Below are positions 50,169 to 58,528 of a stretch of 59,374 bases of DNA, one piece after another. Position numbers and translations under genes: made by a program. Within the stretch, counting starts at the first letter, position 1; every line of letters begins with the position of its first letter. The notes below the pieces were generated by a model that was not told the DNA's origin, did no database searches, and worked only from the letters and a program-made list of their open reading frames with translations. Origin of the DNA: Streptomyces sp. SID13726 (GTDB lineage Bacteria; Actinomycetota; Actinomycetes; Streptomycetales; Streptomycetaceae); contig NZ_JAAGLY010000038.1 in assembly GCF_010548375.1 (NCBI RefSeq), positions 1 to 59,374 of the forward strand. Reading direction: 5' to 3'.

Positions 50169-50720
50169 GTGCCGGAACAGAACGTCACCGTAGGGCAGTT
50201 GCTGCTCACCGAGTACCAGAGCCTCAAGGACGAGCAGAAGGCAAGGATCGGATTCCGGGACAACCTCCTGTACGTGACCCTCGCCGTCGTGGCCGCCGTC
50301 ATCGCTGCGGCGGCACAGGCCGAGCGGACGTCGATGCTGCTCGCGCTCCCGCCGGTCTGCGTCGTCCTCGGATGGACCTATCTCGTCAACGACGACAAGA
50401 TCTCCGCGATCGGCACCTATGTCCGCGACGAACTCGGCCCCCGGCTCGCCGCCCTGGCCCGTCCGGACGGCTCCTTCGAGGCGTTCGCCTGGGAGACCGG
50501 ACACCGCGGGGACCCGAGGCGGAGGTCCCGCAAGGCGATCCAGCTGCTGGTGGACCTGACCGCGTTCTGCGTGGTGCCACTGGCCGCGCTCACGGTGTTC
50601 TGGGCGGACACCGACGGAGGCGTGGCGCTGGTGGCGGTGTCGGTGCTGGAGGCGCTGGCCGTGACCGGGCTCGCCTCGCAGGTGGTGCGGTACGCGAGAC
50701 CGGCGCCGACTGGCTTGTGA
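50169..50720 (+). CDS. Small membrane protein divergent from the nucleosidase
   Basis: Protein of 183 residues. The N-terminal helix LLLTEYQSLKDEQKARIGFR is followed by two hydrophobic segments (about 35-62), then a soluble stretch with WETGHRGDPRRRSRKAIQLL, and two more hydrophobic segments (about 118-135, 140-170). GTG at 50169 follows GGGGACC weakly. No domain recognised with certainty; the EQxxRIxxRD lead-in plus helix hairpin is seen in small actinobacterial membrane proteins of unknown role. It shares a promoter region with the nucleosidase. Confidence 0.8.
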   Translation: MPEQNVTVGQLLLTEYQSLKDEQKARIGFRDNLLYVTLAVVAAVIAAAAQAERTSMLLALPPVCVVLGWTYLVNDDKISAIGTYVRDELGPRLAALARPDGSFEAFAWETGHRGDPRRRSRKAIQLLVDLTAFCVVPLAALTVFWADTDGGVALVAVSVLEALAVTGLASQVVRYARPAPTGL

Positions 50721-50761
50721 ACGCGGGGAGTTCGAGGAGCCGCGCCGGCACGCTCACGGCC

Positions 50762-50890
50762 CCGGAGTCGCGTTGGGACACTCACCGGCCCGGAGTCGCG
50801 TTGGGACACTCACCGGCCCGGAACCCACCGGCACGCTCACCGGCCCGGAACCCACCGGCCCGCTCACCGCCCCGGAACCCACCGGTAGAC
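50762..50890. repeat. 27-29 bp tandem repeat overlapping the end of the CitB-like gene
   Basis: Two 28-29 bp units (CGGAGTCGCGTTGGGACACT core) are followed by 27-bp units (CGGAACCCACCGGCACGCTC core). The last units include the stop codon (50864-50866) and the final Trp-Val-Pro-Gly-Arg codons of the response regulator, so the array consists of copies of that gene end. Confidence 0.75.
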
Positions 50891-51550
50891 CAACTCCGGC
50901 CGCCCCACCTGCCCGTACAGCGGACTGCGTCCCGCCCGCCCCGCGTCCACCAGATGCTCCAGATACCGCCGGGCGGTGATCCGGGAGATCCCGACCGCCT
51001 CGGCCACCCCGGCCGCGGTGAGCCCTTCCCCGGCCTCCCGCAGCGCTCCGGTGACCCGTTCCAGCGTCGGGCCGCTCAGCCCTTTCGGAAGCGCCGCCGG
51101 TGAGGGTGCGCGCAGGGCCGCCAGTGCCCGGTCCACCTCGTCCTGGCCGCTCGCCTCGCCCGCCGCGCCCCGGAACTCCGCGTACCGCACCAGCCGGTCC
51201 CGCAGCGTCGCGAAGGTGAACGGCTTCAGGACGTACTGCACGACCCCGAGCGACACCCCCTCCCGCACCACGGTCAGATCCCGGGCCGAGGTCACCGCGA
51301 TGACGTCGGCGTGATGCCCCGCGGCCCGCAGCGACCGCGCGAACTGCAAACCGTGCACATCCGGCAGATGCAGATCGAGCAACAGCAGATCCACCGCCGT
51401 ACGGTCGAGAATCCGCCGCGCCTCCGCGCCGGTGTGCGCCTTGCCGACCGCCGTGAAGCCCGGCACCCGCCCCACGTACATGACGTGCGCGTCCGCGGCG
51501 ACGGGGTCGTCCTCCACGACCAGGACCCGAATGGGCTGTACGCCGTTCAT
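50864..51550 (-). CDS. Response regulator, CitB/DcuR family
   Basis: Regulator of 228 residues. Receiver (1-125): VVEDD at residues 11-15, phospho-Asp59 (LLLLDLHLPD) and Lys109 (LKPF). The C-terminal HTH (about 160-215) has GVAEAVGISRITARRYLEHL, the CitB/DcuR type. ATG at 51550; the start overlaps the kinase stop by 4 bp. Divergent dctA downstream of the kinase suggests dicarboxylate or citrate control. The gene end is part of a tandem repeat. Confidence 0.94.
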   Translation of the reverse strand: MNGVQPIRVLVVEDDPVAADAHVMYVGRVPGFTAVGKAHTGAEARRILDRTAVDLLLLDLHLPDVHGLQFARSLRAAGHHADVIAVTSARDLTVVREGVSLGVVQYVLKPFTFATLRDRLVRYAEFRGAAGEASGQDEVDRALAALRAPSPAALPKGLSGPTLERVTGALREAGEGLTAAGVAEAVGISRITARRYLEHLVDAGRAGRSPLYGQVGRPELVYRWVPGR

Positions 51551-53190
51551 GCCCCGCCTCCCGGCACCGCCGCGGACCGTACGGCCGTACCGCTCAGGGG
51601 CAACCGCACCTCGAACCGCGCCCCGCCCCCGTCCGCCTCCGCCACGGAGAGGGTGCCGTCCTGTCGGTGCACCGCCTGGCGGGCCAGGGCGAGACCGAGG
51701 CCCCGGCCACCCGGACCCGCCGGCTTCGTCGAGAAGCCCCGCTCGAAAACCGCCTCCGCGTGCGCCGGGTCCACCCCGGACCCGGTGTCGGACACCCGCA
51801 GCACCAGCTCCGAGCGGTCCGGGTCGGCGTACGCCGTCACGGTCACGCGCGCCCGGACACTGCCCTGGGCCGCGTCGACCGCGTTGTCGATGAGGTTGCC
51901 GAGGATCGTCACCAGATCCCGCGCGGGCAGGGACGACGGCAGCAGTCCGTCGTCGAGGCGGCTGTCCTCCGACACCACCAGCTCCACACCCCGCTCGTTG
52001 GCCTGGGCGGTCTTGCCCAGGAGCAGTGCCGCCAGCACCGGCTCGCCCACCGCGGCGACCACCTGGTCCGTCAGCGCCTGCGCCAGCTCCAGTTCGGCGG
52101 TCGCGAAGTCCACCGCCTGTTCCGCGCGGCCCAGTTCGATCAGCGACACGACGGTGTGCAGCCGGTTCGCCGCCTCGTGGGCCTGCGAGCGCAGCGCCTG
52201 GGTGAAGCCGCGCTCGGAGTCCAACTCTCCCATGAGGGACTGGAGTTCGGTCACATCGCGCAGGGTCACCACGGTGCCGCGCCGCTCCCCGCCGGAGACC
52301 GGTGAGGTGTTGACAGCCAGCACCCGGTCCGCGGTCAGATGCACCTCGTCGACCCGCGGCTCCGAGGAGAGCAGCGCACCCGTCAGCGGCGCCGGCAGCC
52401 CGAGGTCCGCCACCGACCGCCCGATCACCTCGTCCTGCGACGACACACCCAGCAACTCCCGTCCGCCGTCGTTGATCAGCGCGACACGGTACTGCCCGTC
52501 CAGCATCAGCAGCCCCTCGCGTACGGCGTGCAGGGCGGCCTGGTGGTAGTCGTGCATACGGCTCAGCTCGGCCGCGTTCATGCCGTGGGTGTGGCGGCGC
52601 AGACGGGCGTTGACGACGTACGTCCCGACCGCGCCCAGCGCCAGCGCACCGCCCGCGACGGCGATCAGGGCCGTCAGCTGCCCCTGCACCCGCTTGCTGA
52701 TCTCCTCCACCTTGATCCCGGCGCTGACCAGACCGATGACCTTCCCGTCCTCCTCGACCGGGGTCACCGCCCGGACCGAGGAGCCCAGGGTGCCGGTGTA
52801 CGTCTCGGTGAAGGTGTCGCCCTTCAGCGCGCGCTCGGTGTTGCCGAGGAAGTGCCGGCCGATCTGCTCCTTGTCCGGATGGGTCCAGCGGATGCCCTGC
52901 GGGCTCATGATCGTCACGAAGTCGACGTCCGTGTCGGCCATGACCCGCAGCGCGTACGGCTGCAGCTCCGCCGTCGGCCGCGCGGTGTGTATGGCCGACC
53001 GCACCGACGGCGAGTCCGCGACCGCCCGCGCCACCGCCCTGGCCTGACTGCGCGCCGCGTCCTCCGCCTGCCCCCGGTCACTGACATACGTGAACAGTGC
53101 GTATCCAGCCACGACCACGGCTATCAGCACGGCCTGCATCGCGAAGAGCTGCGCGGCCAGGCTGCGGGGTCTCGGTACGGGGATGCGCAT
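51547..53190 (-). CDS. Sensor histidine kinase, CitA/DcuS family
   Basis: Kinase of 547 residues: TM1 (about 13-36), extracytoplasmic PAS-like sensor (about 40-165, DVDFVTIMSPQGIRWTHPD, the dicarboxylate/citrate-type pocket with HPD), TM2 (about 168-190), cytoplasmic PAS (about 215-315), H box around His338 (QAHEAANRLHTVVSL), N box NLIDNAVDAAQG and G boxes DTGSGVDP and GRGLGLALA. Upstream of and overlapping the response regulator. Adjacent divergent DctA supports a C4-dicarboxylate signal. Confidence 0.95.
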   Translation of the reverse strand: MRIPVPRPRSLAAQLFAMQAVLIAVVVAGYALFTYVSDRGQAEDAARSQARAVARAVADSPSVRSAIHTARPTAELQPYALRVMADTDVDFVTIMSPQGIRWTHPDKEQIGRHFLGNTERALKGDTFTETYTGTLGSSVRAVTPVEEDGKVIGLVSAGIKVEEISKRVQGQLTALIAVAGGALALGAVGTYVVNARLRRHTHGMNAAELSRMHDYHQAALHAVREGLLMLDGQYRVALINDGGRELLGVSSQDEVIGRSVADLGLPAPLTGALLSSEPRVDEVHLTADRVLAVNTSPVSGGERRGTVVTLRDVTELQSLMGELDSERGFTQALRSQAHEAANRLHTVVSLIELGRAEQAVDFATAELELAQALTDQVVAAVGEPVLAALLLGKTAQANERGVELVVSEDSRLDDGLLPSSLPARDLVTILGNLIDNAVDAAQGSVRARVTVTAYADPDRSELVLRVSDTGSGVDPAHAEAVFERGFSTKPAGPGGRGLGLALARQAVHRQDGTLSVAEADGGGARFEVRLPLSGTAVRSAAVPGGGA

Positions 53191-53339
53191 GTCGTCAGTC
53201 TGCCCCCATGGCCGATTGTGAACTAAATGAACGGAAGGGTGACCGCCCTCACAGGGCAGGAGATAGTCACGGCATTCCTCATAGCCCGGACGTGAGCCGC
53301 ACGCCGGTCATACCGACGAAGACGTCAAGGAGGGCAGCC

Positions 53340-54719
53340 GTGGCCGCCAGCACCCCCGATACGGCACCCACAGTCAAAAAAGACCGCACTCACTACCTGT
53401 ACATCGCGGTGATCGTCGCGGTCGCCATCGGTATCACCGTCGGTCTGGTCGCGCCGGACTTCGCGGTGGAGCTGAAGCCCATCGGTACCGGGTTCGTGAA
53501 CCTGATCAAGATGATGATCTCGCCGATCATCTTCTGCACGATCGTGCTCGGCATCGGTTCGGTCCGCAAGGCCGCCAAGGTCGGAGCGGTCGGCGGTATC
53601 GCGCTGATCTACTTCACGATCATGTCGCTGGTCGCGCTGGGCATCGGCCTGGTCGTCGGCAACATCCTGGACCCGGGCACCGGCCTCGCCGTGACCGACG
53701 CGGTCAAGGACGTGGGCCACGCGCAGGTCGACGCGGAGGCCAAGGACACCACCGAGTTCCTGCTCGGCATCATCCCGACGACCTTCGTCTCCGCCTTCAC
53801 CGAGGGCGAGGTCCTCCAGACCCTGCTGATCGCCCTGCTCGTCGGCTTCGCGCTCCAGGCCATGGGCCCGATCGGGCAGCCGGTCCTGCGCGGTGTGGAG
53901 CACATCCAGCGGCTCGTCTTCCGGGTCCTCGGCATGGTGATGTGGGCTGCCCCGGTCGGCGCCTTCGGTGCGATGGCCGCCGTGGTGGGTTCGGCGGGTG
54001 TGGACGCCCTGAAGGACCTCGCGCTCCTGATGGTCGGCTTCTACACCACCTGTGTGCTGTTCGTCTTCATCGTGCTCGGCACCCTGCTGCGGCTCGTCGC
54101 GGGCCTCAACATCCTGTCGCTCTTCAAGTACCTGGGCCGTGAGTTCCTGCTGATCCTGTCGACCTCGTCCTCCGAGTCCGCGCTGCCGCGGGTCATCGCG
54201 AAGATGGAGCACCTGGGCGTCAGCAAGCCGGTGGTCGGCATCACCATCCCGACCGGCTACTCGTTCAACCTCGACGGCACCATGATCTACATGACCATGG
54301 CCTCGCTGTTCATCGCCGACGCCATGGGTACGCCGATGTCGATCGGCGAGCAGATCCCGCTGCTGCTGTTCCTGTTCGTCGCCTCGAAGGGCGCCGCCGG
54401 TGTCACCGGTGCCGGTCTCGCGACCCTGGCCGGCGGTCTCCAGTCGCACAAGCCCGCCTTGGTGGACGGCATCGGCCTGATCGTCGGCATCGACCGCTTC
54501 ATGAGCGAGGCCCGCGCCCTCACCAACTTCGCGGGCAACGCCGTCGCCACGGTCCTGATCGGCACCTGGACCAAGGAGATCGACCGCGAGCGCGTCGACC
54601 AGGTCCTCGCCGGTCACCTGCCCTTCGACGAGAAGACCCTCCTCGACGAGGGCGAGGACGGCGCCCCGGTCGCCGACCTCCCCGAGCAGGGCGGCGAGAA
54701 GGAACTCACCAAGGCCTGA
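53340..54719 (+). CDS. dctA: C4-dicarboxylate:cation symporter, DctA type
   Basis: Inner-membrane carrier of 459 residues for succinate, fumarate and malate. Motifs: FVNLIKMMISPIIFCTIVLG, the Ser-rich STSSSESALPRVIAKM hairpin (HP1), TGYSFNLDGTMIYMTMA (cation/substrate region) and GAAGVTGAGLATLAGGL (HP2). GTG at 53340 follows AGGAGGG; longer in-frame starts lack ribosome sites. Divergent from the CitA/DcuS-like kinase, its probable regulator. A terminator follows. Confidence 0.94.
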   Translation: MAASTPDTAPTVKKDRTHYLYIAVIVAVAIGITVGLVAPDFAVELKPIGTGFVNLIKMMISPIIFCTIVLGIGSVRKAAKVGAVGGIALIYFTIMSLVALGIGLVVGNILDPGTGLAVTDAVKDVGHAQVDAEAKDTTEFLLGIIPTTFVSAFTEGEVLQTLLIALLVGFALQAMGPIGQPVLRGVEHIQRLVFRVLGMVMWAAPVGAFGAMAAVVGSAGVDALKDLALLMVGFYTTCVLFVFIVLGTLLRLVAGLNILSLFKYLGREFLLILSTSSSESALPRVIAKMEHLGVSKPVVGITIPTGYSFNLDGTMIYMTMASLFIADAMGTPMSIGEQIPLLLFLFVASKGAAGVTGAGLATLAGGLQSHKPALVDGIGLIVGIDRFMSEARALTNFAGNAVATVLIGTWTKEIDRERVDQVLAGHLPFDEKTLLDEGEDGAPVADLPEQGGEKELTKA

Positions 54720-54736
54720 GCGCCCCCCGGAGCAGG

Positions 54737-54765
54737 GCCGGGCCCGACCTGAACCCGGGCCCGGC
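54737..54765 (+). terminator. Terminator after dctA
   Basis: GCCGGGCCCG and CGGGCCCGGC, 10-bp perfect stem with 9-nt loop, 18 bp after the dctA stop. Confidence 0.8.
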
Positions 54766-54837
54766 TCACCCACCCCGGGCGGCCGAGTACTCCCCCGTTG
54801 CTCGGCCGCCCGGCCCCACGCCTCGCGTGACCGCGGA

Positions 54838-55250
54838 AGGCGCCAGGGGAGTCCCGGGAGGCACCGGGGGGTCCCGGGAAGCCCTGGGAACCCCCGGGAA
54901 GCCCCGGTAGGCACCTGGGACAGTCCTCGGAAGCTGCCCGGGAAGTCCCGGGGCCCGGGGGAAGGTGTCTCGGGAGAGTCTTCGGAAGTTGCTTGGGGGG
55001 TCCCGGGGAAGGCGTCCGGGAGGTGCCCGGAAAGTCCCGCGGAGGGCATCCGGGGCGGTCCTCGGAAGTTGCTTGGGGGGTCCCGCGGGAGGCACCCGAG
55101 AGGCGCCCGGAAAGTCCTCGGAAGCTACCTGGGAACTCCTGCGGAAGCCCCCCGGAAAGCCTCCGGAGCCCCCCGGAAAGCCCCCGGAGCCCCCCGGAAA
55201 GCCCCCGGAAGCCCCGCGCGGAAGCCCCCCGCCCCCCCAAGAAGTCCCCA
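54838..55250. repeat. GC-rich degenerate repeat array between dctA and the TetR gene
   Basis: About 410 bp of variants of TCGGAAGYTRCYYGGG and GTCCCGGGAAG. The TCGGAAG block recurs at 54927, 54982, 55062 and 55118 (spacing 55, 80, 56 bp). The right end is a 21-bp unit CGGAGCCCCCCGGAAAGCC repeated two to three times. All six frames are nearly open and read as Gly/Pro/Arg or Lys/Pro/Glu repeats, so it is most likely non-coding. It stops 3 bp before the TetR stop codon. Confidence 0.7.
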
Positions 55251-55253
55251 AGA

Positions 55254-55871
55254 TCAATCGCTCAGCTTCGCCACCAGCGCCGTGGCCAGCGAGGCGGGTA
55301 CGCCCGCCGCGGTCAGAGTCGTGACCGCGGCGGAGCGGCCCGCCTCTTCCGCTGTCAGGAGCCCGTCGTTCACCGCCTCCATGACCGCGAACAGCATCTG
55401 CTCGTGGACGTAGGCCAGTGCGGGCGCGGGCAGTGGGGAGACGAAGACGCCCTCGTCCAGGCCGCGCTGCAACAGCTCCGTGCAGGCCGCGCGCACCGGG
55501 GCGAGCCGTTCCCTGATGCCCTGCACGGTGACGCTGCGCTGGGCGAGCGCGACCAGGATGCGATAGCGGTCGGCGACCTCCCAGACCGCGAGCACCGAGC
55601 CCGCCACGGCCTGCGCCAGGTCCTCGGCGCCCTCGCGCCCCGCCGCGTGCGCGGCCGCCACCGCCTCCACGGCCCCGTCGACGAGCGTCCCGATCAGCGC
55701 CTCACGGTTCGGGAAGTGGCCGTACACGGTCCGCCGTACGACACCCGCGGCGCGCGCGATCTGGTCCATGGACGCGTCGGGGTCGCGCAGCAGCTCGGCG
55801 AGTGCGACTTCGAGGATGCGGCGGCGGTTGGCGTCGGCGCGACTGGAGTGGCCCGTGGTCATGGCCGCCAT
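55254..55871 (-). CDS. TetR family transcriptional regulator
   Basis: Repressor of 205 residues: ANRRRILEVALAELLRDPDA, then IARAAGVVRRTVYGHFPNRE (YGHF recognition helix). ATG at 55871 (MAAMTTGHSS) follows GGAGGGG at a 5-nt gap. Divergent from the DHA2 exporter at 55983 with three short palindromes between them. The 3' end abuts the GC-rich repeat array. Longer in-frame extensions upstream are antisense to the exporter and not real. Confidence 0.93.
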   Translation of the reverse strand: MAAMTTGHSSRADANRRRILEVALAELLRDPDASMDQIARAAGVVRRTVYGHFPNREALIGTLVDGAVEAVAAAHAAGREGAEDLAQAVAGSVLAVWEVADRYRILVALAQRSVTVQGIRERLAPVRAACTELLQRGLDEGVFVSPLPAPALAYVHEQMLFAVMEAVNDGLLTAEEAGRSAAVTTLTAAGVPASLATALVAKLSD

Positions 55872-55893
55872 TGTGCCCCCTCCCGCACTGACT

Positions 55894-55955
55894 TGCACAG
55901 CATTGTGCAGCAGGCGTACATTGCTCATCGTTGAGCAAATGCACGTCACTGTGCA
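55894..55955. promoter_or_regulatory. Three operator-like palindromes between TetR and the exporter
   Basis: TGCACA-GCAT-TGTGCA (55894-55909), TTGCTCA-TCGT-TGAGCAA (55921-55938) and TGCAC-GTCACT-GTGCA (55940-55955). The first and third share TGCACnnnnnnGTGCA. Likely sites for the neighbouring TetR, covering both promoters. Confidence 0.7.
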
Positions 55956-55982
55956 AGTCCGCTGAGGAAGGCCACCCCTGCC

Positions 55983-57653
55983 ATGCGACTCGTCATGACC
56001 GAACCGGTCGAGAAGATGGAGCGCCCCTACGCCCGCCGCTGGTGGGCACTCCTCGTCCTCTGCCTCAGCCTGCTGATCATCGTGATGGCGAACACCGCCC
56101 TCACGGTCGCGGCGCCCGCCATGACCGAGGACCTCGGCCTGAGCAGCGCCGACCTCCAGTGGGTCATCGACGGCTACACCGTCCCGTACGCCGCCCTGAT
56201 GCTGCTGTTCGGCGCCATCGGCGACAAGTACAGCCGCCGCGGCGCGCTCCTGCTCGGCCTCGGGGTCTTCGGCGGCGGCGCGGTCTTCGGCTCCTTCGCC
56301 GACAGCGCTACGACGGTCATCGCGGCCCGCGCGGTGATGGGCATCGGCGCCGCCATGATCATGCCGGCCACGCTCTCCCTGCTCGCCGCGACCTTCCCGC
56401 GCGGCGAACGCGCCAAGGCGATCACCGTCTGGACCGCCACCTCCGGCGTCGCCATCGCGGCAGGTCCGCTGGTCGCGGGCGCGCTGCTGGAGAACCACGC
56501 CTGGACGTCGACGTTCCTGATCAACGTCCCGATCGCGGCCGTCGCCCTCGTCGCCGCCCTCGCCCTCGTCCCGCCGTCCAAGGCCGCGCGACACGGCCGT
56601 ATCGACTACGTCGGCGGCCTGCTGTCGGTCGTCTGGATCGGCTCGCTCGTCTACATGATCATCGAGGGCCCGCACTTCGGCTGGCACGCGAAGGCGCTGG
56701 CCGCCGCCGTGGTCGCGGCCGTCGGCCTGGTCCTCTTCGTCCTCTGGGAGCTGCGCCACCCGCGCCCCCTCGTCGACGTCCGCCGCTTCACCGACCGCGC
56801 CTTCGCGGGCTCCAACCTCGCCGTGGCCCTCTTCTTCCTCTCGGTCTTCGGCGCCTTCTACTACCTCACCCAGCACCTCCAGTTCGTCCTCGGCTACAGC
56901 GCCCTGGAGACCGGCCTGCGCATGCTCCCGCTCGCCGGCGCGGTCTTCGCCGGCTCGGCCCTGACCGGCTTCCTCACCCCGCGGGTCGGCATGAAGTGGA
57001 CGGTCACCGCGGGCATGGTCGGCGGTACGGCTGCCCTCGCGCTGCTGACCCGGATCGACGCGAGCTCGTCGTACGGCGATCTCGTCGCGCCCCTCCTCGT
57101 CCTGGGCCTGGCGATCGGCCTCGCGCTCTCGCCCGCCACGGACTCGATCATGGGCGCCTTCCCCGAGTCCGAACTGGGCGTCGGCGGCGCGGTGAACGAC
57201 ACCTCCATCGAACTCGGCGGCTCGCTCGGCATCGCGATCCTCGGCTCGCTGCTGGCGACCTCCTACTCCGACCACCTGTCCGACGCCACCGCCGGAAGCA
57301 AGCTGCCCGCGTCGACGCTGGAGACGGCACAGGACTCCGTCGGCGCCGGATACACCGTGGCGCAGGGCATCGGCGAGAAGGCCCAGCAGGTCGCCGCGCA
57401 GGCCGCGAAGGCCACCGACCCCCAGCAGGTGGCCCAGTTGAAGGCACAGGCCGATCAACTCGCCTCCGGGGCCCGGCAGATGGCGGACGCTGTCGGCTCG
57501 TCCTTCTCCGACGCGGTCGCGCACACCAGCCTGATCGGGGCGATCGTGCTCGGCGTCGGCACGGTCCTGGTCGCGGTGCTGCTGCCGGGCCGCAAGCCCG
57601 CGGAGCCCGCCGCTCGGGCCGCGGAGGAGAAGGAACTCGTCGACGCCCGCTGA
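55983..57653 (+). CDS. MFS transporter, DHA2 (EmrB/QacA) family
   Basis: Efflux carrier of 556 residues with about fourteen hydrophobic segments. Helix 1 IIVMANTALTVAAPAMTEDL, helix 2 motif QWVIDGYTVPYAALMLLFG, loop GDKYSRRGALL, and the C-terminal VNDTSIELGGSLGIAILGSL. Between the last two helices a 60-residue Ala/Gln-rich helical loop (QQVAAQAAKATDPQQVAQLK) is likely extracytoplasmic. ATG at 55983 follows GAGGAAGG. Divergent TetR and shared palindromes suggest drug-inducible expression; substrate unknown. Confidence 0.94.
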   Translation: MRLVMTEPVEKMERPYARRWWALLVLCLSLLIIVMANTALTVAAPAMTEDLGLSSADLQWVIDGYTVPYAALMLLFGAIGDKYSRRGALLLGLGVFGGGAVFGSFADSATTVIAARAVMGIGAAMIMPATLSLLAATFPRGERAKAITVWTATSGVAIAAGPLVAGALLENHAWTSTFLINVPIAAVALVAALALVPPSKAARHGRIDYVGGLLSVVWIGSLVYMIIEGPHFGWHAKALAAAVVAAVGLVLFVLWELRHPRPLVDVRRFTDRAFAGSNLAVALFFLSVFGAFYYLTQHLQFVLGYSALETGLRMLPLAGAVFAGSALTGFLTPRVGMKWTVTAGMVGGTAALALLTRIDASSSYGDLVAPLLVLGLAIGLALSPATDSIMGAFPESELGVGGAVNDTSIELGGSLGIAILGSLLATSYSDHLSDATAGSKLPASTLETAQDSVGAGYTVAQGIGEKAQQVAAQAAKATDPQQVAQLKAQADQLASGARQMADAVGSSFSDAVAHTSLIGAIVLGVGTVLVAVLLPGRKPAEPAARAAEEKELVDAR

Positions 57654-57681
57654 CTCACCGAACTCTTACCCCGCGCCACTA

Positions 57682-57705
57682 GCGTGCCGTCCCCGGACGG
57701 CACGC
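57682..57705 (+). terminator. Terminator after the DHA2 exporter
   Basis: GCGTGCCGTCC and GGACGGCACGC, 11-bp arms with 2 nt between (true loop slightly larger), then TCTTGGTTT. Between the exporter and the DUF2127 gene. Confidence 0.8.
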
Positions 57706-57730
57706 TCTTGGTTTCGGAGGCACACGGGGG

Positions 57731-58528
57731 ATGAAGATCGACTGGGACCGGCGGACGTGTGCGCGCCGCGGCCATGTGACCTACGCACCCGACGAACCCC
57801 GCCTGCGGGAACGGCTGTTCGCCGAGACCGCGCTGGGGGAGGCGTGGCGGTGCCTGCGCTGCGGAGACTTCGCGCTCGGCGACCCGCACGGCTCGGGGCC
57901 CGCGGACCACGCGCCGCTCGTGCCGCGCGGCAAGGTGCTCAGGGACCTGTTCGTGCTGCGCTTCCTCGCGGCCGAGCGGGCGGTGCGCGGGGTGTTCATC
58001 GTGCTGGCCGCGGTGGCGGTGTGGAAGTTCAGTAACAGCCAGGACTCGGTGCGCAGGCTCTTCGACGAGTATCTCGACGTCTTCCGGCCGGTGTTCAAGC
58101 ACTTCCACTACGACCTCGACCACTCACCGATCGTCGACACGCTCCAGAAGACCTTCGGCTACAAGCACGACACCCTCGTCCTGGTGGCCGTACTGCTGCT
58201 GGCGTACGCCCTGATCGAACTCGTCGAGGCGGTCGGCCTCTGGTACGCCAAGCGCTGGGCGGAGTATCTGACGGTGGTAGCGACCGCCGCCTTCCTCCCG
58301 CTGGAGATCTACGAACTCACCGAGCGCGTCAGCTGGTTGAAGATCGCCACGCTGGTCCTCAACATCCTCGCCGTGCTCTACATCCTGCTGGCCAAGCGCC
58401 TGTTCGGGCTGCGTGGCGGGCACCGGGCGTTCGAGGCGGAACGGGAGAGCGCGTCGCTGCTGGAGGTGGCGGAGGCGGGCGGGCTGCGGGAGTTCAGCGC
58501 ATCCAGTCAGGGGTCGGGACGCCCGTGA
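57731..58528 (+). CDS. DUF2127 domain-containing membrane protein
   Basis: Protein of 265 residues. The N-terminus has a Cys-rich patch (RTCARRGH and WRCLRCGDFALG, a zinc-ribbon-like CxxC plus Cys/His), followed by the DUF2127 membrane core (about 75-225) with four hydrophobic segments: GVFIVLAAVAVWKF, LVLVAVLLLAYALIELVEAV, EYLTVVATAAFLPLEIYELT and LVLNILAVLYILLA. ATG at 57731. Function unknown. It overlaps the convergent small gene by 35 bp at the 3' ends. Confidence 0.9.
   Translation: MKIDWDRRTCARRGHVTYAPDEPRLRERLFAETALGEAWRCLRCGDFALGDPHGSGPADHAPLVPRGKVLRDLFVLRFLAAERAVRGVFIVLAAVAVWKFSNSQDSVRRLFDEYLDVFRPVFKHFHYDLDHSPIVDTLQKTFGYKHDTLVLVAVLLLAYALIELVEAVGLWYAKRWAEYLTVVATAAFLPLEIYELTERVSWLKIATLVLNILAVLYILLAKRLFGLRGGHRAFEAERESASLLEVAEAGGLREFSASSQGSGRP

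Noticed and set aside
50762..50890. CRISPR-like array near 50.8 kb
   Set aside because: No spacers between units; units are copies of a gene end.
54766..55324. Gly/Pro-rich and Lys/Pro/Glu-rich frames over the GC-rich array
   Set aside because: Frames are open on both strands because of the repeat. Period changes of 55, 80 and 56 are not multiples of three, arguing against selection for a protein.
55254..57524. 756-codon minus-strand frame joining TetR to DNA opposite the exporter
   Set aside because: Only the last 205 codons encode TetR, with a clear ribosome site at 55871. The rest is antisense to the DHA2 exporter.
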